Below are positions 5,314-9,068 of a stretch of DNA of 9,068 nucleotides, piece by piece. The DNA comes from an uncultured Intestinimonas sp. (GTDB taxonomy: Bacteria; Bacillota_A; Clostridia; Oscillospirales; Oscillospiraceae): contig CAUBHZ010000050.1 in NCBI GenBank assembly GCA_958435885.1, positions 1 to 9,068 of the forward strand, written 5' to 3'. Each line of letters opens with the position of its first letter. The stretch's first letter is position 1. The notes beneath the pieces are model-generated. The model saw only the letters and a program-made list of their open reading frames with translations. It was not told the DNA's origin and did not search any database. The position numbers were made by a program, and so were the translations under genes.

Positions 5314-6063
5314 TCAGACAGTAATGACCTCTACACCGGCCTGGTCCAGCAGCTCCTGCCCCTCCCTGCTCAGGTCCTTGTCCGTAATGACGGTATGGAC
5401 GGAGGCAAGGGGGAAGCTGGAGGCCACGGCGTTGGCCCCCACCTTGTCGGAGGTGGCCAGCACGATCATCTTCTTGGCCGACTTGGCCATGGCCCGGGCC
5501 ACCTCGGCGCGGAAGAGGTTGATGGTGGAGATGCCCTTGTCCGCGCTGATGGCGTCGGCGCCGATGAAGCACTTGTCCACCGAGAACTGGGCCAGGCCCA
5601 GTTTGGTGAGAGGGCCCACATTGGCCTCGGCGTCGTGCTGGAAGGAGCCGCCCAGCAGCACCACGTCCAGGGCCGGGCAGCGGCGTACAAAGTTGCACAG
5701 GAACACCGAATTGGTGATGACGGTGACCCCCCGCTTGGAGGCCAGCTCCCGGGCCAGCAGGGAGCAGGTGGACCCGGTCTCCACGATGACGGTCTCCCCG
5801 TCGCTCACCATCTCCGCCGCCCGCTGGGCGATCCGCAGCTTCTGTTCGTAGTTGTTCCACATCCGGGTGGAGGTATCATATCCGTTGTCCACGGGAATGG
5901 CCCCGCCGTGAGTCCGCTTGAGGACGCCCTGGTCCTCCAGCTTCTTCAGGTCCTGCCGCACCGTTACCAGAGACACCCCAAAGCGCTGGGTGAGCTCGCT
6001 GACACTGACCTTGTCCTCCGTCTGGAGGAGATCAATGATCTCTAACTGCCGTTGATTGAACAA
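5314..6063 (-). CDS. DeoR/GlpR family transcriptional regulator (TTG start)
   Basis: A 249-residue regulator of the DeoR/GlpR family, of the usual length. The N-terminal winged helix-turn-helix spans about 5-57, with V-S-V-S-E-L at 19-24, the recognition helix V-T-V-R-Q-D-L-K-K-L-E at 33-43, and the signature R-T-H-G-G-A at 50-55. The C-terminal DeoRC sensor (about 75-230), which binds sugar phosphates in this family, has E-T-G-S-T at 95-99 (usually D-x-G-S-T), G-A-D-A-I and T-S-D-K-V-G. I chose the TTG at 6063 because AGGAGG (6072-6077) lies 8 bases upstream; the in-frame ATGs at 6147 and 6123 fall in the -35 and -10 boxes. No sugar operon is adjacent, so its target and ligand are unknown. 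Confidence 0.88.
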   Translation of the reverse strand: MFNQRQLEIIDLLQTEDKVSVSELTQRFGVSLVTVRQDLKKLEDQGVLKRTHGGAIPVDNGYDTSTRMWNNYEQKLRIAQRAAEMVSDGETVIVETGSTCSLLARELASKRGVTVITNSVFLCNFVRRCPALDVVLLGGSFQHDAEANVGPLTKLGLAQFSVDKCFIGADAISADKGISTINLFRAEVARAMAKSAKKMIVLATSDKVGANAVASSFPLASVHTVITDKDLSREGQELLDQAGVEVITV

Positions 6064-6077
6064 TGCGAAAGCCTCCT

Positions 6078-6088
6078 GTACGCCGTAC
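6078..6088. promoter_or_regulatory. Short palindrome in the DeoR leader, possible operator
   Basis: GTACGCCGTAC is an 11-base perfect palindrome around a central C. It directly abuts the AGGAGG of the regulator gene and lies about 30 bases downstream of the -10. It could be an autoregulatory site, but so short a palindrome may occur by chance. Confidence 0.25.
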
Positions 6089-6118
6089 GAAATATCGGCT
6101 GGTTTTCTCTTAAAGAGT

Positions 6119-6147
6119 ATCATAGCGCATTTCCCATGAAAACGCAA
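6119..6147 (-). promoter_or_regulatory. Promoter of the DeoR-type regulator gene
   Basis: On the minus strand TTGCGT (6142-6147), a 17-base spacer and TATGAT (6119-6124). It starts three bases after the T-rich tail of the preceding terminator. The leader is about 50 bases, ending in AGGAGG and the TTG start. Confidence 0.65.
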
Positions 6148-6149
6148 GC

Positions 6150-6187
6150 AAAAGAAAATCGCCGCCGGGAGGAAGATCCCGGCGGCG
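6150..6187 (-). terminator. Terminator of the hemolysin III family gene
   Basis: A perfect 11-base GC stem (6160-6170 with 6177-6187, core GCCGCCGGGA) and 6-base loop, followed on the minus strand by ATTTTCTTTT. It begins 22 bases past the stop codon at 6210. Confidence 0.93.
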
Positions 6188-6209
6188 GAGGGTTCCGGTC
6201 AGGGGCGCC

Positions 6210-6956
6210 TCACTGGAAGGCCACCACCTGGTACATCAGGAAGAAATGGGCAATGCTGCCCAGCAGGATAAAGAGGTGGAAGATCTCGTGGCAGCCGAAT
6301 CGGGGGTTGTTCCGCCCGGGCCACTTGACGGCGTACAGCACGCCGCCCACCGTATAGAGGGCGCCGCCCAGCACCAGCCAGAAGAAGCCCAGAGGGGGCA
6401 TATTCCGCAGCAGGGCGGGCAGCATAAAGACCGACATCCAGCCCATGAAGAGGTAAACGCCGGCGGTGATCCACCGGGGGGCGTCGATCCACACCAGGGC
6501 CATCACGGTACCCAGCAGGGCCACCGCCCAGACGATGAGTAGCATGGGGATGCCGCCGTCATGGGGCAGGGTCAGCAGGCAGATGGGGGTGTAGGAGCCG
6601 GCGATGAGGAAGTAGATGGAGATGTGGTCGTACTTCCGCAGGGCGATCCGCCCCGCCACGCCGGTGTTGAGGCAGTGGTAGAGGGTGCTGGCGGTGTAGA
6701 GGCCGATCATGCTCAGGCCGTAGATGAGGAAGGCGGCGGCGCTCACCCAGCCGCTCCCCAGCATCACCGTCCGCACCAGAAGCAGCACGGTGCCGATCAC
6801 GCCCAGCACGGCGCCCACCCCGTGGGTGATGGCCGACCAGGGCCGCAGGCCGTCATAGGGGTCTCTCCCCTTCTCCCGCCGGACTCTGGACCGCCGCTGC
6901 CGCTCCATCCCCGCCATGGGGAGAGCCCGATATTCGATGCGTTCATCCATGCTCAT
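6210..6956 (-). CDS. Hemolysin III / TrhA (PAQR-type) family membrane protein
   Basis: This 248-residue, seven-helix membrane protein belongs to the hemolysin III family (bacterial relatives of PAQR receptors; E. coli TrhA/YqfA). The diagnostic zinc-site residues are visible: S-T-L-Y-H near 90-94, D-H at 110-111, and the C-terminal G-C-H-E-I-F-H-L near 221-228, with a last helix carrying another His. I-T-H-G-V-G opens the first helix near 43. Despite the name, a lytic role is not implied; TrhA has been linked to membrane lipid/energy homeostasis. The first 40 residues are an unusual Arg-rich extension. The start is uncertain: GTG 6959, ATG 6956 (AAAGGG, 7 bases) and ATG 6950 are all possible. 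It has its own promoter and terminator. Confidence 0.88.
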   Translation of the reverse strand: MSMDERIEYRALPMAGMERQRRSRVRREKGRDPYDGLRPWSAITHGVGAVLGVIGTVLLLVRTVMLGSGWVSAAAFLIYGLSMIGLYTASTLYHCLNTGVAGRIALRKYDHISIYFLIAGSYTPICLLTLPHDGGIPMLLIVWAVALLGTVMALVWIDAPRWITAGVYLFMGWMSVFMLPALLRNMPPLGFFWLVLGGALYTVGGVLYAVKWPGRNNPRFGCHEIFHLFILLGSIAHFFLMYQVVAFQ

Positions 6957-7027
6957 CACCGCACCCTTTGCAATGCTCGTTCCATCTGGCCTGACGCCGT
7001 CCGGAGATCTGTTTCTGTTCTGTCTCT

Positions 7028-7057
7028 ATTATAACTCGGTCCATGGCAAAATATCAA
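7028..7057 (-). promoter_or_regulatory. Promoter of the hemolysin III family gene
   Basis: On the minus strand TTGATA (7052-7057), an 18-base spacer and a perfect TATAAT (7028-7033). It lies about 20 bases after the stop of the upstream CmpB-type gene, and the leader is about 65 bases long. Confidence 0.75.
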
Positions 7058-7074
7058 TACAAAAATCACAAAAT

Positions 7075-7644
7075 CTAGTTTTTTAAATCAGATTCAGAAT
7101 TAGGCAGAATGGGCAAAGGCAGCCGCCGGTACCAGCAGAGCACGTCGGTAGAGCCGGTTTTCCGCAGGAGAACGGCAGTGAGCCCGCCGTCCAGCAGCAG
7201 GGCCGCCACCGCCACCGGGAGGAGCCAGCCGGGAAGCCGGTCCGCCGCCGCGGCGGCAAGGGGCTGGATGAGGTAGACCGACAGCAGCCCCAAGAGGCTC
7301 CAGAAGGCGGAAAAGAGGGGGCAGATCCTGCCCCGCAGGTTTCCCGGCAGCTGGGTATAATCCCAGAAGGACACCCCCAGCACCTTTTCATAAAAGAGGC
7401 TCATGACATACTCCGCGCCGGTGGCGGCCAGGGCCGACCACAGCGCCACCAGAACAGGGTACGGGTACAGTCGGGCAGCCGGCGCCAGGATCAGCAGGGC
7501 GCCCAGCCCGTAGACCGGACACAGGGGCAGAAGGTAAAAGCACTTCCGGTCCTGCTTTTCCGCCCGCACCGCCCGGGCGAAGGCCACCTCCACCAGGAAG
7601 CCCAGAAAACTATAAAGGATAAAATACCAAAGCAGCCTCTCCAA
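7075..7644 (-). CDS. CmpB-type putative ABC-transporter permease family membrane protein (TTG start)
   Basis: This 189-residue membrane protein belongs to the family annotated as putative ABC-transporter type IV permease (CmpB, PF06541). It has the N-terminal helix with Y-S-F-L-G-F-L-V-E-V, then F-Y-L-L-P-L-C-P-V-Y-G-L-G-A near 36-49, and the family core V-S-F-W-D-Y and N-L-R-G-R-I-C-P-L-F-S-A-F-W near 91-114. Four or five helices are likely; the last ten residues are polar. The family's transport role is inferred, and no ATPase gene is nearby, so the name should be treated with caution. The TTG at 7644 follows GGGAGG at 8 bases; no other in-frame start fits better. No hairpin terminator follows, so it may read into the hemolysin III gene. 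Confidence 0.75.
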   Translation of the reverse strand: MERLLWYFILYSFLGFLVEVAFARAVRAEKQDRKCFYLLPLCPVYGLGALLILAPAARLYPYPVLVALWSALAATGAEYVMSLFYEKVLGVSFWDYTQLPGNLRGRICPLFSAFWSLLGLLSVYLIQPLAAAAADRLPGWLLPVAVAALLLDGGLTAVLLRKTGSTDVLCWYRRLPLPILPNSESDLKN

Positions 7645-7666
7645 AGGGTCATCCCTCCCGTCATTT

Positions 7667-7680
7667 CCATCCTAGGATGG
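7667..7680. repeat. 14-base perfect palindrome upstream of the CmpB-type gene
   Basis: CCATCCTAGGATGG reads identically on both strands. It lies between a possible -10 (TATGAT, 7696-7701 on the minus strand, no good -35) and the GGGAGG site of the CmpB-type gene. An operator or a leader hairpin without a loop is possible. Confidence 0.45.
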
Positions 7681-7746
7681 TCGGAGCGCCGCAAAATCAT
7701 ACCCGCACACCTGCCCGTCTGCCACAAGGAATGGCGGGAAAGTCAG

Positions 7747-7766
7747 GGGAAATTTGTCACCTTGCC
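7747..7766. repeat. 20-base near-identical direct repeat, second copy (first copy 271-290)
   Basis: GGGAAATTTGTCACC-x-TGCC occurs at 271-290 (x = C) and at 7747-7766 (x = T), identical at 19 of 20 positions and in the same orientation. This copy ends three bases before the pyrB -35; the first spans the stop codon of the DUF554 gene. Confidence 0.5.
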
Positions 7767-7768
7767 CC

Positions 7769-7797
7769 TTGTCTCCCAGCAGCGGTTGTGGTAGAAT
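7769..7797 (+). promoter_or_regulatory. Promoter of pyrB with an overlapping inverted repeat
   Basis: TTGTCT (7769-7774), a 17-base spacer and TAGAAT (7792-7797) preceded by TG at one base (extended -10). TAGAAT also pairs with ATTCTA (7805-7810) across GAAAAAA. The start would be near 7804, leaving only about 24 bases before the ATG, far too short for a PyrR-type attenuator. Confidence 0.6.
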
Positions 7798-7827
7798 GAA
7801 AAAAATTCTAAAGGGGATCGTCAAGAT

Positions 7828-8886
7828 ATGCGGCATCTCATCGACTTTGGAGACCTCAGCCGAGCGGAGTGGGATTCGCTGTACCAGCGGTGCAGTGAAA
7901 TCATGGACCACCCCGCTGATTTTTTGGACGCCTGCAAGGGCAGGGTCATGGCAAGCCTTTTTTATGAGCCCTCTACCCGCACCAACTTCTCTTTTCAGAC
8001 CGCCATGCTCCGGGTGGGCGGCACGGTATTCGGCTTCGCCGATCCCCGTTCCTCCTCTGTGGCCAAGGGCGAGACGCTGAAGGACACCATCAAAATGGTT
8101 TCCGGCTACGCCGACGTGGTGGTCATGCGCAATCCCCAGGAGGGCGCCGCCAAGGCCGCCTCCCTCTACTCCGACGTGCCCGTCATCAATGCCGGCGACG
8201 GCGGCCACATGCACCCCACCCAGACCACCGCCGACCTCACCACCATCACCCGCCTGCGGGGCAAGGTGGACGGCCTCTCCGTGGGCCTGTGCGGCGATCT
8301 GAAGAACGGCCGCACCGTCCACTCCCTCATCAAGGCCATGGCCAAGTTCCAGGGCATCAAGTTCTTCCTCATCGCCCCCCGTGAGCTGGCCATCCCCGAG
8401 TACATGCGCTCCTTTATGCGGGAGAACAACATGTGGTTCACCGAGGTCACCGGTCTGGAGTCCGTCATCCCCCAGCTGGACGTGCTCTACATGACCCGCA
8501 TCCAGCGGGAGCGCTTTGTGGACCCCCTGGAGTACGAGCGGAACAAGGGCATCTACGTCCTCACCCGCCGGAAGCTGGATCGGGCCAAAAAGGACCTGCT
8601 GGTGATGCACCCCCTGCCCCGCGTGGACGAGATCGACATCGACGTGGATGACGACCCCCGAGCGGTCTACTTCAAGCAGGCCCGCTACGGCATGTTCGCC
8701 CGGATGGCCCTGCTCACCGACCTGGCCAACCAGCCCCGGATGGACCCCGGCGCCGTGGAGATCGGCCGGGAACCCGTGTGCCACAACCCCCGCTGCATCA
8801 CCCAGACGGAGCACTACCTCCCCCCGCTGGTGAAGCAGAACGGCGGCGTGGACTGCTGTGCCTACTGCGACGCTGCCCTGGATTGA
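7828..8886 (+). CDS. pyrB: Aspartate carbamoyltransferase, catalytic chain, with PyrI-like zinc-knuckle tail
   Basis: PyrB joins carbamoyl phosphate and L-aspartate to carbamoyl aspartate, the committed step of pyrimidine synthesis. The carbamoyl-phosphate domain has F-Y-E-P-S-T-R-T at 45-52, the 80s loop with Lys80 and Lys85, and H-P-T-Q at 129-132. The aspartate domain has G-D-L-K-N-G-R at 156-162, R-I-Q-R-E-R-F at 224-230 and H-P-L-P-R at 261-265. All key residues are present. The protein is 352 residues against about 310 for most catalytic chains. The extra tail (from about 312) holds C318-X4-C323 (C-H-N-P-R-C-I-T) and C343/C344...C347 (C-A-Y-C), closely like the zinc domain of the regulatory chain PyrI but without its nucleotide-binding domain. 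The start has AAAGGGG at 11 bases, rather far. Confidence 0.96.
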   Translation: MRHLIDFGDLSRAEWDSLYQRCSEIMDHPADFLDACKGRVMASLFYEPSTRTNFSFQTAMLRVGGTVFGFADPRSSSVAKGETLKDTIKMVSGYADVVVMRNPQEGAAKAASLYSDVPVINAGDGGHMHPTQTTADLTTITRLRGKVDGLSVGLCGDLKNGRTVHSLIKAMAKFQGIKFFLIAPRELAIPEYMRSFMRENNMWFTEVTGLESVIPQLDVLYMTRIQRERFVDPLEYERNKGIYVLTRRKLDRAKKDLLVMHPLPRVDEIDIDVDDDPRAVYFKQARYGMFARMALLTDLANQPRMDPGAVEIGREPVCHNPRCITQTEHYLPPLVKQNGGVDCCAYCDAALD

Positions 8887-8896
8887 CGAGAGCCCT

Positions 8897-8931
8897 TTTC
8901 TGCCCCGGCGGGGCCGGGGCAGAAATTTTTT
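8897..8931 (+). terminator. Terminator of pyrB
   Basis: A perfect 13-base stem (8897-8909 with 8913-8925, core CTGCCCCGGC) and a 3-base loop, followed by TTTTTT. It begins 10 bases past the stop codon, so no pyrI or other pyr gene is co-transcribed downstream. Confidence 0.95.
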
Positions 8932-8950
8932 AAAAAATGCGGAAAATCGA

Positions 8951-8979
8951 TTGACAACCTCCCCCCGATGTGTTAATAT
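8951..8979 (+). promoter_or_regulatory. Promoter of the tRNA-Gly gene
   Basis: A perfect TTGACA (8951-8956), a 17-base spacer and TAATAT (8974-8979) preceded by TGT (extended -10). Transcription would start near 8986, about 29 bases before the tRNA. Confidence 0.75.
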
Positions 8980-9014
8980 ATCCTGGCTGACATTCGAGGA
9001 TGGACAGCGCCCGT

Positions 9015-9068
9015 GCGGGTGTAGTTCAATGGTAGAATCCCAGCCTTCCAAGCTGGTCGCGTGGGTTC
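9015..9068 (+). tRNA. tRNA-Gly (anticodon TCC), cut by the window end
   Basis: It begins with acceptor strand GCGGGTG (9015-9021), then TAGTTCAATGGTAGAA, the D arm. The anticodon stem CCAGC/GCTGG (9040-9044 and 9052-9056) encloses CTTCCAA, with anticodon TCC at 9047-9049, which reads GGA and GGG glycine codons. The window ends inside the T arm (GTGGGTTC), so the 3' half of the acceptor stem is not seen. More tRNA genes may follow. Confidence 0.95.

Noticed and set aside
7075..7644. Assigning the CmpB-type protein a definite ABC transporter function.
   Set aside because: No ATP-binding or substrate-binding subunit is encoded nearby, and the family name is itself only predictive.
7690..7827. 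A PyrR-binding attenuator or other riboswitch before pyrB.
   Set aside because: The leader after the predicted promoter is about 24 bases, with no terminator/antiterminator pair.
7672..9051. A long open frame on the minus strand opposite pyrB, 459 codons.
   Set aside because: It is the mirror of pyrB's GC-rich codons. Its protein is low-complexity (Gly, His, Val, Asp rich), it crosses the pyrB terminator and the tRNA-Gly, and it matches no family.

Overview
The window looks like core chromosome from a high-GC Gram-positive anaerobe of the Clostridia, most likely the Oscillospiraceae (Flavonifractor / Oscillibacter / Intestinimonas type). This rests on the GC-rich codon use, strong AGGAGG ribosome sites, consensus sigma-A promoters, many GC-rich hairpin terminators, a DUF6514 protein, a cytidylate kinase-like protein, a CmpB-type membrane protein and the start of a crotonase. 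The genus is an inference. I see no insertion sequence, phage gene or CRISPR array.

Layout. Position 1-46 (-) is the first 15 codons of an enoyl-CoA hydratase family gene. Next are a DUF554/YqgA membrane protein (281-994, -) and a two-gene unit of cytidylate kinase-like protein plus MATE transporter (3083 down to 1129, -), coupled by a GTGA overlap. A D-2-hydroxyacid dehydrogenase follows (3218-4165, -). A divergent control region of about 280 bp separates it from a DUF6514 gene (4450-4722, +) and a tRNA-Leu(GAG) (4819-4905, +). An approximately 325-bp stretch with hairpins and one doubtful micro-ORF leads to a DeoR-type regulator (5314-6063, -). Then come a hemolysin III/TrhA family protein (6210-6956, -) and a CmpB-type membrane protein (7075-7644, -). 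The last is divergent from an aspartate carbamoyltransferase gene, pyrB (7828-8886, +). The window ends inside a tRNA-Gly(TCC).

Most genes are single transcription units with their own promoter and terminator, and several intergenic regions pack a terminator directly against the next promoter. In two cases (DUF554 and DeoR) the most upstream possible ATG lies inside the -10 box, so the real start is downstream; the DeoR gene then starts at a TTG behind a perfect AGGAGG.

Two proteins deserve attention. PyrB carries a C-terminal tail with a CX4C...CX2C pattern that resembles the zinc domain of the regulatory subunit PyrI but has no PyrI nucleotide-binding domain. The D-2-hydroxyacid dehydrogenase keeps its catalytic Arg/Glu/His but has Arg in place of the second glycine of the GxGxxG dinucleotide motif. 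I found no convincing new multi-gene system; the findings are single-gene and regulatory oddities.
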